Positions 1 through 13,191 of a DNA stretch of 64,000 nt are shown piece by piece. The position numbers and the translations under genes were made by a program. Every line of letters begins with the position of its first letter. The stretch's first letter is position 1. The notes beneath the pieces are model-generated. The model searched no databases. It was not told the origin of the DNA and saw only the letters and a list, made by a program, of their open reading frames with translations. This DNA comes from Macquaria australasica (lineage: Eukaryota > Chordata > Actinopteri > Centrarchiformes > Percichthyidae), in the NCBI GenBank assembly GCA_005408345.1, contig SEMN01000615.1, forward strand, positions 225,066 through 289,065, in the 5' to 3' direction.

Positions 1-1334
1 CCAGTAAACACGTGTTTTTGACGGCTGGTTTGACCCTCAGTAACAGGGTTTTACTGCGTTAAGTTGCCAAAGAATAAAATGATTCATGCAGAAATCAAAA
101 AAGATACATCCCACCCTTAGAATGATTTAGTGGAAACCACTAATTTGTGCCAAACGTCTTAATCACTATGCCAGACTAACTTTTAACGACACAGACACTT
201 GTATATTTCAAGAATAGCAGGGTCCCTTGATGCTCACAGACTCTCCATTGTTCTAAATGTAGCCTTACTAGTTAAAGCCAAACTCTTTTAATTAACTCTT
301 CACTAAAAAATAAAAGGTTTTTGTGACACATGAAGATGAAGTTAAAGTAAAAATAGATAAAGTTGAATTTTGATTGTTTAAAGTAATCATATTTTAATTT
401 ATCAAACTGACTATATTCAACAGCATCCAATTACTCAAGTATACTGCCTGACAATTAATAGCTTTTGGAAAACCAATCGCAAACCACATTATAAAAGGAT
501 CTTAAATCTTGCTAATAAATTCTTTATTTAAAAAAAATGTATCAGTAAACTGGCTTTAATTAATCAAATGTTCCCTTCGAGACGGTAAAGAACAGGAGCT
601 GTTTTTCAAGGGATGATGTGACACAAGGCCAAATTAACTGCATAGATCAAATGGAGCCAAACACTCTACTTCAAAACACACAAACTAAAAAGTCCTTCAA
701 AGTCTTAAGCAAAGCCTCAAGTCACCGCACAGGCACTTGGTACACATCTGTCTTTTTGTTCAACATACATGTCAACAGAGCTGAAACAACAAAAAGTATT
801 TTATTACCACTAGCAGACAGAGTTGGGAGCAACTACTGATTCCACTTACAATTGCTTTAGAAAGACGTTATTTGTCACCGCTCTCCTCTCGAGGCATCAA
901 TAAAGTCCTTCTTATCACAGTTAGTGATTGTTCAGTGGACAGCTCTATTGATGGAGGGGAGAATAGGAACATGCCAGACAGCTGCCGTAATGCCATTCCA
1001 GCACCCCAGCCTTCTCACAGTGAATACGACCGTCTGCGGTTTCCTTCCTCACTGAATTTCTCACTGGACAGATTTGGGCAGCGAGGAGGCGAGCAAACCC
1101 ACTAAAATAGCCATCATTGTTCAGTAAAGTGATTAGTGAATGACAAATGGGGGAGGGGGGAGGGGGTGGGGGGTTGGAGGGAGAGGGGAGGAGGTGAGGT
1201 CACTCATTGTCCCCACTTTCATACTTTTTCCTTGGCCGTCTCATGGGATGGCTGTTTGCTTGTGGAGGGCCCCGGTGCTGCTTTGTTAGATCGCCTGCTT
1301 TGAGGTCAGTGAAGCTGGGATGTTGCCAAGTCCA

Positions 1335-1396
<62 letters not shown>

Positions 1397-2436
1397 GCTT
1401 CACAGCCTTCCTCAATGAAAAACCCCCAGGGGAAACTGAGAAGGATGCTGCTGGAAGGCAGTGAGCAGCTGGTTTCTTGACCTCGTCTTGAGGATGCAAC
1501 TGTACTCTGAGTTTATAGTTTTACAGGCCTGTCTCATCAATCATCACTAACCAATTCCTTCTTTTAAATAACAGGTATTCATATAGTTTTCAGCGCCACA
1601 GTTACTGACCTCCTCCTGGTGTTTGTTAGTAAAGGTATTGCATGATTAATTCCACATGATTCTATAATCACCCTTTATTTTATGGGTCTATAATTTAGAT
1701 AATTTTCTATGACGTTTCCTGTGAAGAACAACGTAATTTAATGCCCATTGTAGGGAAAATAGATTTTTTTTTTCTTGAAAGAACAGCTCCATTTAAACCC
1801 AAGAAATAATCATTAATTATTCATTTATTATTGGAAAGTTAATTCTCCATATATGCTGGATTGTATGCTTGCCTGCAGATATCTTTATACATGTTTGCGT
1901 GTTCAGCTGACCTGCTATCAATAAACTGAAGTGTACTAACTGAACACTGTCTCTATTTTAGTACAGAACTGCATTGTTCTTTCTAGGACACTTTCTAGGA
2001 AATTATGATGAAATGACAGACATGTAAAATAAAGTGTTACCTTTTGTCCGAAAACAATAATATTATTGGTCATTAAAGGAATTGTAAGAGTTAATGGATA
2101 TCATTTATACCCTCATTGAGTTGTATGAATTTTTATTTGCTAAAGAAGAGCTAACAGGATGCTAATATCAATTCACCAGAAATGAAAACTCTGGCATCAA
2201 AATATCAGTTCAGCCATCAGTGGGCTGTATTAGTGATTAGTCTAAATGAGTTTCATTCAGCTTTCAAGAAGACAAGTACAGGTTGTAATGGTCTGAATAA
2301 TAAAATCTAAATAAAAATGAAAGGCCTTTACTAAACATTTGTTTATACCTGTTTGGTATGTAAATGTGTGAGGTGCAAGCAAACGAGATACACGTTCAAA
2401 CAAAGAGACTCGGGGCATATCACATCATGAATACAG
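1..2436. other. Intergenic spacer, no gene seen
   Basis: No convincing exon is visible on either strand. The stretch is AT-rich, with a G-rich tract at about 1147-1199 and a CA microsatellite at 1336-1393. The open frames here are short, lack splice-site support and have no recognisable protein family. The right part lies downstream of the nestin gene. Confidence 0.6.
1336..1393. repeat. (CA)n microsatellite
   Basis: About 29 uninterrupted CA dinucleotides are read directly. The poly-Val/Cys and poly-Thr/His open frames across it are artefacts of the repeat. Confidence 0.97.
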
Positions 2437-2442
2437 TTTATT
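2437..2442 (-). promoter_or_regulatory. Candidate polyadenylation signal of nes
   Basis: TTTATT on the plus strand reads AATAAA on the minus strand, about 710 bases beyond the nestin stop codon. It would give a 3' UTR of roughly 0.7 kb. Other weaker signals may be used. Confidence 0.45.
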
Positions 2443-3150
2443 GTGGACTGTAAATGTACCGCAGCAAAAACTTTATGGATGAACATAAAAAGAAGTTAAA
2501 CCTATCTGTTTAATACAGCCAAAAACAAACAGCAGTTTGAATGTCCACATCGGTTTACGTTATCTTAAACAAAAAACTTTAACAAGCAACCATTCATTCG
2601 ACACATGTAAAGCATGCAAAGATGAGTCAGTTGTTGTCCAGTGAAATCAGATAAGTCACCAGCAGAAACACTAGCTGTCTGTTTGATACTACGTGAAATA
2701 GCAGCTCTACAAGGAATCCTTCCCTCCTGGTCTCATTGATTTCTATCAGCCAGTAAAATCAGATTAGGCAGCAATCAATAAACGCGTTGACTTTCAAATG
2801 ACATTCTTTGTTCTGTCTTCATGCTGTTCCCTCATGCAGAAATGCCCAACCTCCTTCCATACCATGCACACCGAAAGACTGGAGAGTTTCAACAATTAGA
2901 ATTAAAGAAAAACTGGTTAGTCAAATATGTCAGTTTAAGGAAATGAATACTCAGTATCTTTATGGATAGGATTGGCACATTGGTGGTTAGCATCACTGAT
3001 GTGCGCACCAAGGCACGACTTTGGTTTTCATAGTAAATGTATTATACAGAAAATGTAATTTTCCTCTGACTAACACTGATCTAAAACTGGTTTAACTCAA
3101 ACTTTCTCACTACTTTTTATACTTTTTATAAAAGTGCTACTTTTTACTTT

Positions 3151-6100
3151 TTATACCGGTTCCTCCCCAGATGACCAGGATTCACCCTCAACTTCAGACT
3201 CCTCCGAATGGACCAACTCCTCCTCGACAACATTTCTACACAACACCTGCTTCACCTCCGAATGCATCTGCTCCTGCTCTTTCTTAGCGGCCAGGGCTTT
3301 AGATGACTCAACATCCACCCTGGAGTTCCTGTTAACCACATTCGGGTTTTCCAAATTCCCCAAAACCAAGTTGTCAGCAAACCCTAGGTTCTGATTGGTT
3401 TGCTCAGCTGCTTCATTACGGGCATCATCTGGTTGATAGGTGGCACCGGTCTCCAAGGATGACACCCAGAAGTCATTCTTTACACCAGAGCTAAAGAAAC
3501 CATGGAGGCCGTTGTCCTTCACCACAAAGATATCGTTTTCATCAGGTACACCTTTGGGGGACATCTCGAGGGGCTCCTCTTTAAGTGTCACAACGCCCTC
3601 ATCAGAGCCTTCATCGCCAAGGAGATAACTTTCAGCTGATTCAGGAACATTATCACATTCTTCATTATCTTCATTCTGATCTCTTATTTCAAAGTCCTCA
3701 GTTAGGTTCTCTAGGACTTCCCATTCAGCTGTTTCTGGAACTTCTGAAAATTCACGACCATCTGCAACATCCTCAATTTGATGTTTTTGAGAAACACTGG
3801 ATGCTTCCACAGGTACAACTTCTTTCACCTCAGCAGCCACATCCTGCAGGTCTCCCTGATCTGTTATTACCTGTAACGCCGAGTTAGGTTCCTCTGAGTT
3901 GTTGATTTCTTCCGTATCAGGCCTGCTGATGAAGTCATTAAAGCCTGAGTGCTCTTCTGCTACATCAGCATGTGTCACCATGGACACATTGTGTTCATCC
4001 TCTTCCTCTCTCTTCTCTGGAGCATCTATAGCTGTCTGATCTTCATGCTGGACCTCCTCATCAGCGTCTGTTTGAGGCATTACCATTGACGAATCATATA
4101 GGTTCTCATAAGGTTGATCTATAACGTCCTCCATTTTTGTTTTTCCAGCCTCTTCTTGCTCTGTCATTTCCTCGACACACTTGCCCTGCAGATGTAGCAT
4201 CTCCTCACTCTCACTGACCTGCTGTTGTGCAAAGTGAGCGCTGTAGCTTTCTGTGGCTAGGTTTTCTAATTCCTGTTCCACAAGTCTGTCTGTCTCTAAC
4301 TGCTCATCATAGCCCACATTTGTGGGTACCATGGGTTTGGTAAGTTCTTCTGTTTCTTCATCCGAATATCCCTCGCTGACTTTTCCGATCATTTCTTCTG
4401 CTTTTTCTGTATCATTCGCCAGTGTAGCGTGCTCACTTACAGTCACATCATGGCCAGCACCCCTGTCCTCAATATGAGTATATCCCAGATCGTATTCCTC
4501 ATGCAACGCTTCCCCTTCAACTTCTTCGCACAGATCTTCCATAGTTCCAAATCTCTTTGACTTGCCTTCGCTCCACATTCCAGTTCCCATCTCTCCGATC
4601 TTCTTTTCCTGTTCACCTTCACTCGACTCGCTCTCATCCACGTGTGACGCCTGAGTATTGCCGTCAGTCTCATCGCTCTTGTATCGAATCAGAGGACGAG
4701 TGTCAGCAAGAGTGTTATCCTGAGCGTAGCTGTTGCTCTCCTGCTCGGTCCTCCATGACACAGAGACATTTTGGGAATCCTCCTCTTCATCGTCTTCTTC
4801 ATCATCAGGAAGCGGTGCATGCTCTTGGTCAAACGCAGCACTCTCTCTGTCATCATCTACTTGTGTGTCCATCACTGAAGAGGCCACGTTGTTGTCTTGC
4901 TGTACATCTGTGGCAAAATCCTGCCTCATTTCTTTCTTTTCATGCTTTTGTTCTCTTGCTGAAATGTCTTCTTCTGGCTCAGCGTGCTGTCGCTGTTCTT
5001 CATCCTTTTTCATGCCATCAGTTGTATTCAGATCAACCTTCTTTTCTATTACGCTATCCCATGTATCCATCTCTTCTCCATCAGGGTACAACTTATCATC
5101 AACATCCGTCTCATTTGTTCCTACTATAGAACAGCTTATTTCTTGCCTTATCTCAGCTGCATCCTCCTTGAAGGTGTTTTCATCTCTGCTGAAGTCTGTG
5201 TTAAACATGCTTTCTTCAGGCTCACATTCAGATAATGGACTGCTAGTCCTGGATTCGAAGTTCGGTTCAAGTACCGCCTCAGTTTCAGAATCTGAGGTTT
5301 CCTCTTGCACATGCTCTACTTCTTTGCCTGTACACTCTTTCTCTACCCATGAATCAAATGGAGCATGTGGCTCCTGCATATCTTCTTTTTCAGCAGGTAT
5401 TTCTAAAGGCACATCCTTATCAGAGTCATCTGAGAAACCACAGGGCTCCTCTGTCATTCTGACATGGTATGGTGTAAGGTTGGGTGTGGTAAACTGAAGT
5501 TGACTAACTTCATCATTGAAGGGTGGCTCAGCGCTGAGGCCAGACTCAACCTGGTAACTGACAATTGACTCAACAACTGGTCTTTCCTCAGGAGGTGCAA
5601 CACCAACATTGTTCCAGTCCTCTTCACCTTCTTTCTCCCCTGATGTTGTTTCAGCAAGAGCCTCCTCATTAGGAGGCGATAGAGGCTCAGCATAGGTGAC
5701 TTTCTCATGAACCTCCTGAGGTCGGAAATTTTCAACTGCTCCATCTTGCAGTATTTTTGGATAAGGGGTTTCCCATGTTGCTGACTTTGATGTGTCTTCA
5801 TATGCAGGTTTCATGGAAGTTTTTTGAGTTTCAGTGAGGGTTACAGGTTTTCTACTCCAGATTGGTGTTACAGTCATCGCTGTTGGCCCTGCTGCTGTTA
5901 TGCCACGGACAGATGAGAGGGAAGTGGTTTTGTGGCTGGCAGACAGCTGGGTCTGGTAATTCTTTTTAACCCCTTGAGGACTGAAAACTGCATCTGTGGA
6001 GAACAAGAGTAGAGCTCATGAATACACAATGAACTAACCTACTGTAATAATAATGACTTGCATTTATGTCTCTTGAATTTAACAATTCTGCCAAATATAC

Positions 6101-9100
6101 TGTTTCCTATGATATTTGATATATCCATACAGCGTTGCCTAGTATTTCAAATCATCCTTAGTAATCTTAATGTGACAGAGATACTGTGGAGAACCTGTCC
6201 CCCCAAAAGCATTATTAAAACATATGTTGTCAATGGAGGTTGGACACTAATGGGGAGATATTGATCGTCATTTCCTTTCACCGTTGACTAAGTTACCGGA
6301 AAGCAAAGCCATATGGCTCAGTAACCTTTGGGGACTGTCTTTGGTGGCTTGCATTAGAGGACCCAAAGTGCCTACCTCAGCTCCCTTAGCCAAGACCCCC
6401 ACCCACCCTGCCCAGTTACACTAATGCGATTACAAATTGTATCAAACATGCCCCCCACTCTGAGGGGCTTTTAGTTAGACTAAGTGAAATTCTACCCTTG
6501 CAAAGGGGGAGCAGAGGTAAAGAAGAGGATTTATGCGACATATTGAGGCTCTACACACTGCAGCAGTTGAGTCACCGACATGGTGCTGGTGTTTTTATAT
6601 TGTTTACTTTAATTACCTGTGATGGAAATGTTTCTTGGCTGATTTAACAAAGAGATGTCTCCCCCGAGGCTTTCACTGTCCAGCAACGCTCTGTAGAGAC
6701 GGACAACAAGAGAAGAAGGAGGTTACACTCTGAAGTTGCGCAGCTCTTACACACCACATGTGAATATTGTGATGTTTACAACTACAATGAGCTGCCATAA
6801 ATGGCTGAATGCCGACATGATGTTGCACACAGAGCGGTGGGTGGGAAGAGGAGCGAAGGGCAGCATTTGTTCCAGCAGAGCAGCAGGAACAGACTGAGGT
6901 CTGTTGTTATGGTAATGAAGGAAAGGGCCTGCCATTGAGGAGCCATCTGCAGTGCACAAACCTCTGCCATCAATTCCTCACACACACACACACACACACA
7001 CATACAGAGGGGACACACAACACACACAATGACAACAGATATTATGAGCAGCCCATGCGGCACTAATACGACTGTCTCCATTCACACATGTGGACCACAC
7101 CACTCTCCATTCCAACACATACTCTTATAATTAGCATGTCTAGCAGTTTAATGCAGTTTTGTGCCTGCATTTCCTTACAAGATCCTGTTTAATTAAAATA
7201 TAAGTTTCATGTGCAGTAGATGACATTTGAAATTTGTCCTCTAGTTTTTCCTCCCCTCTGCTGTTATTCTAGACTCCCATAGCTCATAAATCGGTAGCTT
7301 CTCACTGAAGGGCGAGGGTCAATATTTTGGGGAGGGGGGTGGGGGAGAAGGAGAAAGGAGACACCACTATAGAGCTCCATAATGGATAAGTCACTCTGTC
7401 CAAGACGACAGACAGGCTGCTGTTTCAATGAGATTACCTCTAGTCCAGACGGCTGCACCAGCTGTGGACGGCTCTTGATTTTTTAGCTTTAGTTTCTGAG
7501 CAGCAGCGTTTGAATGGATCAAACTAATCATCTAAATCAGTGTTGATAGTAGTGATGATAGCTCAGCTGGAGGCTTCTTTAAAATTCTGATATTACATGT
7601 GACACTGGTGATGGGATATTTTGTAATCAGTATGGACAATAAAATCTTGTCCTTACTGCTTACTGATCATACTAACACTTCCAGTCTGGACTACATGGAT
7701 ATTTGGAACCAGATCTGATCTTGAGGCCTGAGTGATTCATGTCTGATTCTAACATAACTTCCATTAAAGGACCATAGAAAATCAGCTCATGTCCATTATA
7801 TGTTTATAGCCTAGCTTAGCGCAAACAATAGGAACGGGGGGAAACTGCTAGCCTCCATTAGAAGTTGCAACTACAAATGTTTTATTTACGTGTTGTATCC
7901 TGATACCTTGGAGGTATGTTATCAATAGGGCTGCAACTAAAGACTATTTTCATTATCAATCAATCTGCTCATTATTTTCTCAATTGACTGATTCATTGTT
8001 TAGTCTATAAAATGCTTTTCTAAAGCCCAAAGTCCTGTTTTTAAACAGCTTGTTTTGTTCGACCAACAGTCGAAAACCAAAAGATGTCCAGTTTACTATT
8101 ACATAAGACAAAAAAGCTGCAAATCCTCACATTTTAGAAGATGGAACCAGCAATGTTTGTGACGTTTTTGCTTAAAAGATGACAATTGGCAATTAATTGA
8201 TTATCAAGCACAAGGGCAGAGTGACTGTATCTTGGTATTGTATTTTTAAAATGAATATGTCTCCAAATATCAGCAAAAATCTGGAGCTGAGTATTAAGGA
8301 CTGCCATGTGAGTGTGAGCATAATATGGCTTAATCATTTTCTCCATAATAGTTATGAAGACAAAGGATAAAACACATGATTTATTCAGCTCCCATGACAT
8401 TGTCAGTCAGGCGGCTTTTAATAAATCACAAATATGTGGTGCACTTTTAACATGTTGAAATCAACATTAAATGCAACGTTCATCCCACACCTGTCTGACA
8501 TCAAACAGGTAAGTTCCTTAGATCATCCATCCTGGTGACGTTTTGATGCTTTTACATCACAGTGTGAAGCCAAAGTTTCTCCTTCTTCACAGCTTTGTGA
8601 CTGACACTTCATAAAAGCCAAAGTCAACACAAAAACAGAAAACTTATCTCTATCAATACTCCATCTGCTGTTTCATTTTAAATGTCACATTATAATGGCT
8701 ATTTTTCACCCATTGATCACATATCTTTGATGGAAATGTTAGAAGAACAGGATACAAAGCTGACATGTTAGCAGACAATATCTGAACAAATCAAACAGCG
8801 AACCCTGAACATCCCTTTCCCTCGGGATGAAAATAAGTGTAAAGAGAAAAGTGCTTTTTACTGTGAATGGATAAACTATATATTCACACCTATGAGACTC
8901 TTTCAAAAGCCAGGGTTAGGCAAGGTGAACATGTCACTGTTTGCAGAAACAGAACATTTTAAATTTAAGCAAATCAAAACTTTTGTTGCACAATCTGATA
9001 AGACTCCTACAGAAATAACAACCCCTAACAATCATTAGGTTTGGGATAAATAATCAATATCATATTGTAATATTTTATGATAAGTTATCAGTTCTCTGGC

Positions 9101-12100
9101 ACCAATAACATGATATTATATTTCTCTCTTGCAGGTCAAACTTTGGCCTCTTTATTGCAGTTTGACCTTGAAATGATGCTGCTGTGCCAATGTTGCTGTG
9201 TGTTAAAAAAGGTGAAGCCTCTGTGAAACTTCTCAGCTGCACATAAAACTCTGAGGCTATTTATGATGATGCAGAGAATAAATGCAACATATGGCTGATT
9301 CCTCCTTTGTATAAAATAGCTTTTACATTTTTAAGAGTATATTTTCCTCTTCAGTTATATATAATGTGTCAGAGATGTTATTTGTTTTGCAATATAGCGG
9401 GTGTCACAAAATCACTTGTGATACTGTTGTAATTGTGGGCAAAATATCGCATTATTTTTATATCTCAGTTACTCTGTGACTGTAAGACATTTGCCTACAA
9501 CACATAACTCCCCCTAAAACCACAAATTGTTGTTTTTACGTTTCTGTTTGTGAACATATAAAGAAACGTGTGAGTTTTAGAGGGGTTGATAGGTGTTTGT
9601 TGTTGTTTTACTTTGGTCAGAGCCAGGCTAACTGTTTCCACAATGTCCAGTCTTTATGCTAAGCTAGGCTAAATATGTCCCATCTCTAGCTCCATGTTTA
9701 ATACACAAACACAAGATTGATATTGATTGTCTCATCTCGTTCATTTTTCTAGAATACAACTAGAGCATGACCTTCTGGGTGGAATCATGTACATATTTTC
9801 TTAGTATTGATCAGTGACTGATCAGCCCTAGATCAATATATGGAATTATAAATATACAAAAGGGCAGAGATGGTGACTGCTTTGCTCAGGGACCTTGGAA
9901 AAGTCTTGGAAAAGTCAGCGTACTGTACTCTCCTCTCACCCAATGCATGCTGGGATAGACTCCACCCCCCTTAACCCTGCACATGATAATGAGGTATAAA
10001 AAAATGTATTGATTGTCTTTATCTCTATCTTTGCTTTTCTGTCAAGCATTTTGTGACAAACATTCATTAAGGGGGCTGTAGAAATGACATTTCCTGGCGG
10101 CACAGTGTACCTGTACGTTGCTACCTCCAGGCCCAGAGACATCTTCAGCTGCAGCAGCCGTCGGTTCTCCAGGAGGACGCGGTCGATCTGCTGGCCCAGC
10201 TCCTCTTTCTCCGCCTCCAGGCCCACCAAGTGCTCCTGCCAAAACAGGAAGTGAAACAGGAAAAGGAAGCGGTTAAAAAAAGGTATGAAAGCATTCTCAC
10301 AGTGAAGTATATTGGGTAAAAAATAAACATTCTTTGTGCTACTGGTAGTCATATTCTGTGGGTTGATCCAATGTTATTAAGAGAATAAGGTCTTTATTTT
10401 TGCTGAAAATTACAATAATGCTGTTATAATACAGTTTCACAACACTTCAGATTTGACTTGTCACACTGTTTTGACTTCCATTAGACTTGCAAATGATCAC
10501 AGTCCATGCAGCCTTGTTGGTGCTCGTCCAGGACCAAACTGGGAGAAAGCGCATTGTCCTAAACAGTGCTTCACCCCTCAGACTTCACTGTGACCCAGAA
10601 CTAATCCCAAAAGCCCTGACCTATAAATATGTAGCCCCCCAGTCTCTTTCAGACCCAAATGTTTTCATTCCATCAGAATATTAAATGAGCATACTGAGGG
10701 AGGGAAGCACCAGGGGGAATGCTCTTTAAAAGTCTTCACTGGGACGGAATCTGAATCTGGAATATTACTAAAGGCATTGAATATTTGCCAGGAAATTGGA
10801 TATTAAAAAAGAACAAAAAGATCTGGTGATTAAGCTTTTGATCTTTTAAGACTTGACCATTGATTCCATTTTGCCACACTGACCAAAGCCATGCAGATGC
10901 TGATTATCAACTGTTCACATTCCCCTGTGGTTTGTCACTTCATCATTTTAGACTGTGTCTATTTGTGCCACACAAAGCTATGACAAAGATATTATGCACT
11001 GTGGGAAATTGCATGAGCAACAGTGGATGGCCTTCTGAAGATCACTTTCACATGGTAGAAGTTCCCCAATTTGCAATGATCATTTTTCACAACTTCTCTA
11101 AAGGAAAATCTAAAAAGCAATAATTCAAATGGAATTTTCTACTGAGCAGAAAATCTAAATGTTTTCAAAATCTGTATATGTATGTAATGTATATGACGTT
11201 TATTGTAATACTGAAATGATTATTTAATTCATTTAATTGGTGGACTGACAAGTTTTCTGATGAGTTTTGATGGGTATTTGTCATTTTTGACAATTTATGG
11301 AGTAAACAGTTAATCCATTAAAGAGGTGCTACACCCTCACATTCAGCTAGAACCCACTCTCCCAGTACTGCACACTTAAACCTGTTTTTTTGAGCTGTAA
11401 ACTAAATGATATGACTGTACTGTGATGAAACGCATCAATGTTGGTGTTAATATTGACATTTCTTATCAAAATTTATAAAAATCAGCATTTCATGGGTTGA
11501 AAATGGATCAACACGAACCTCACAAGGTCAATGCTGACATAGAGTCGACCTTTAGGGACCTGTCTATGTCATGAAATTTATATAAAAAAGTCTCCCCATG
11601 TCCCCTGACTGACACATTACGTAGCCACGAGGCCACGCCTCCTACAGGTGTTGTTCCCTCACTCCTCTGTTGCATTTTTTAACCATGCTGGGAGGGAGTG
11701 TTCTAACTGAATTTGAGGGTGTAGTTACACTTTAACAAAAGAAAGATCAATAATGAAAATATTTGTTAGTTTTCCAACCTTTGTTTGCTGCCAAAGACAA
11801 AGTTAAAGTATGGGACCCATGCTTTTCATTGTCTACAGGTACAATGAATATGATCTGGAGCACCCAGCAGGTGTGGATGTTCTGCTCTCACCTGGAGTTG
11901 CTGGATCTCCTGGCTGTATTTGTCTCCCTGTTGGGCTGCAGTCTTCTCCAGATGCAGCCTGACGTCGTGAGCTGAGGCGATCTCCTTCTCCAGGGTTTGG
12001 AGCTTCAGCTGGCTCTCGCTCCTATCCTGGCACACTTGGGTTAAACGGCTCCTGGCCTGGTTGAGTGAGTCCTCCAGCCGAGCTAACTGCCCCTGATAGG

Positions 12101-12722
12101 CCTCCGCTGCCTCCTGCCAGGCCCTGGTGGCCCTCTGAGAGTACTCCTGTCCCAGCTGTAGGAGGTTTGGTGTCTGGTTGCCCCTTTGAGACAATGTGGG
12201 TGCCATTGTAGTGCTGGAATGGGTCAAAGTGGCCTCCAAGTGGGCTACATCCTCTTCATGGGTTTGGATTAGGAACTTCATCTCATGCTCCAGCTGACTG
12301 ACCTTCTCCCTCAGCCAGATCTGTGCCCTCTGTTCTTCCTCCAGCTCCTTCCTGCTTTGCTCCAGCTTCGTCTTGGCCTTCACCTGGGCCTGAGCCTCCA
12401 TCTGCCTGTGCAGGTCCAGGGCTTGGAGCTCCTCGGCCAGCCTGCCGACCTCCAGCTCTGTGTGGACCCTGTCTCTCCAGGCTGCGTCCACCTCCAGCCT
12501 GGCCTGTCGCAGCTCTTCCTCCAGGCCCTTCCTTTGTGTCGAGGCTCCGTGATTGCTGCGCCTCAGAGCTTGGATCTCTTTTGCAAGCAACGCATTTTCC
12601 TCCTCCAGGAGTTTGACCCGGCTCAGGTAGGTCTCCAGGCGTCGGTTCAGGTTCAGCATCTGGTGCTTCTCCTCCCCCAGGTGGCTGTGGTGAAAGGTTT
12701 TATGCACACTGTGGAGCTCCAT
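3151..12722 (-). CDS. nes: Nestin, type VI intermediate filament protein (4 exons)
   Basis: Coding exons on the minus strand are 12722-11892, 10235-10111, 6690-6617 and 5993-3151. All junctions are GT-AG and the phases match (0, 2, 1), giving 1290 residues. Exon 1 starts at MELHSVHK with a very short head, then the filament coil 1A motif (LNRRLETYLSRVKLLEEEN, about residues 24-42) and a long heptad-rich rod. Exon 2 ends with the rod-termination motif (LKMSLGLEVATYR), completed in exon 3 by ALLDSE. A short head, the rod and one huge acidic last exon (947 codons, rich in Glu/Asp, ending GEEPV) are the nestin signature and separate it from vimentin or neurofilament genes. Nestin co-assembles with vimentin-class filaments in neural and muscle progenitors (family knowledge). 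Synemin would be the main alternative, but its head and tail differ. Intron 2 (6691-10110) is the largest and is where mammalian nestin carries its neural enhancer. Confidence 0.92.
6979..7002. repeat. (CA)n microsatellite in nes intron 2
   Basis: A short CA run is read directly, ending in CATACA. Confidence 0.9.
7127..7138. promoter_or_regulatory. POU-type octamer-like motif in nes intron 2
   Basis: ATAATTAGCATG is present. Mammalian nestin has a neural enhancer in its second intron bound by SOX and POU factors. This motif resembles the POU half of such an element and lies in the equivalent intron. A SOX-like ACAATG occurs about 100 bp away (7027-7032), not adjacent, so the match is weak. 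Confidence 0.25.
7795..7860 (-). repeat. Dispersed repeat fragment (AAGCTAGGCTA type), inverted copy
   Basis: The stretch with TAGCCTAGCTTAGC and GGGGGAAACTGCTAGCC is an inverted, diverged match to 9595-9690, which contains TTTATGCTAAGCTAGGCTAA and AGAGCCAGGCTAACTGTTTCC. Both are in nes intron 2. Confidence 0.5.
7927..8206 (+). mobile_element. MITE-like dispersed repeat (AGGGCTGCAACTAA family), copy 1
   Basis: It begins AGGGCTGCAACTAAAGAC, passes through TCTATAAAATGC, AAAGCCCAAAG, TTCGACCAACAGTC and GCAAATCCTCACATTT, and ends in an AATTAATTGATTATCAA-like tail. The same ordered blocks recur at 37668, 52838 and 62705, which establishes a repeat family. Termini in the other copies suggest short inverted ends. 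No protein is encoded. Confidence 0.75.
9595..9690 (+). repeat. Dispersed repeat fragment (AAGCTAGGCTA type)
   Basis: Contains AGAGCCAGGCTAACTGTTTCC-like sequence and TTTATGCTAAGCTAGGCTAA; an inverted related fragment lies at 7795-7860. Confidence 0.5.
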
Positions 12723-12904
12723 GTCAGTGTTAGAAAATAAAGAGATTTGGCAAACCGAGGCCTCACTCAGAGGTACACCGACTATGATTTGGCAGCCAAC
12801 TGTATCTCCGTGTCCAGGCCTGAGTCGGTGTGTGTGGGGCTTTTTTGTGTGAGTGAGGCTCTGGGAGTGTGACTGCCAGCAAGAGGCTTCCCTTTCATAC
12901 TGGA

Positions 12905-13100
12905 GTTAATGAAGGGGCCGGGCACATGGACAGGAAGGGAAGAGGGATGGAGAGGGAGGAGACTGAAGGCTGGAGAGGGAGGGGAGAGGACACAAGGAAG
13001 AATGGAGAGGGAGAGAGGAAAGAATGGTGGAGGAGAGATGAGATGAGATGGAGGGGTGAAGTAGGAGGGCTGGGAAAGGGCAGAGAGAGGTAGTGATGTA
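12905..13100 (+). repeat. Polypurine tract upstream of nes
   Basis: About 190 bases consist almost entirely of G and A on the plus strand (polypyrimidine on the nes sense strand), between the nes start codon and the TATA-like site. It probably lies in the nes 5' UTR or proximal promoter. Such tracts can form triplex DNA, but no function is shown here. Confidence 0.6.
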
Positions 13101-13182
13101 ATTTCCAAGGTTAACTCTTTCACCACTGGCACTTTTTTTTCCAGCTGAGGAAAAAAACCTCTGCTGGACAGAAGGGGAAGGA

Positions 13183-13191
13183 TTTTATATA
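13183..13191 (-). promoter_or_regulatory. Possible TATA box for nes
   Basis: The minus strand reads TATATAAAA about 460 bases upstream of the nes start codon. If used, it gives a 5' UTR of roughly 430 bases crossing the polypyrimidine tract. There is no other support. Confidence 0.25.

Noticed and set aside
1200..1499. Minus-strand open frame with a Val/Cys run
   Set aside because: Produced by the CA microsatellite; no other support.
4557..5497. Plus-strand frames of up to 254 codons, Ser-rich
   Set aside because: They are antisense to the acidic nestin exon (Glu codons read as Ser/Leu on the other strand). The minus-strand frame has the splice phases and family match.
12285..12740. Plus-strand Leu/Pro-rich frame of 151 codons
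   Set aside because: Shadow of nestin exon 1.
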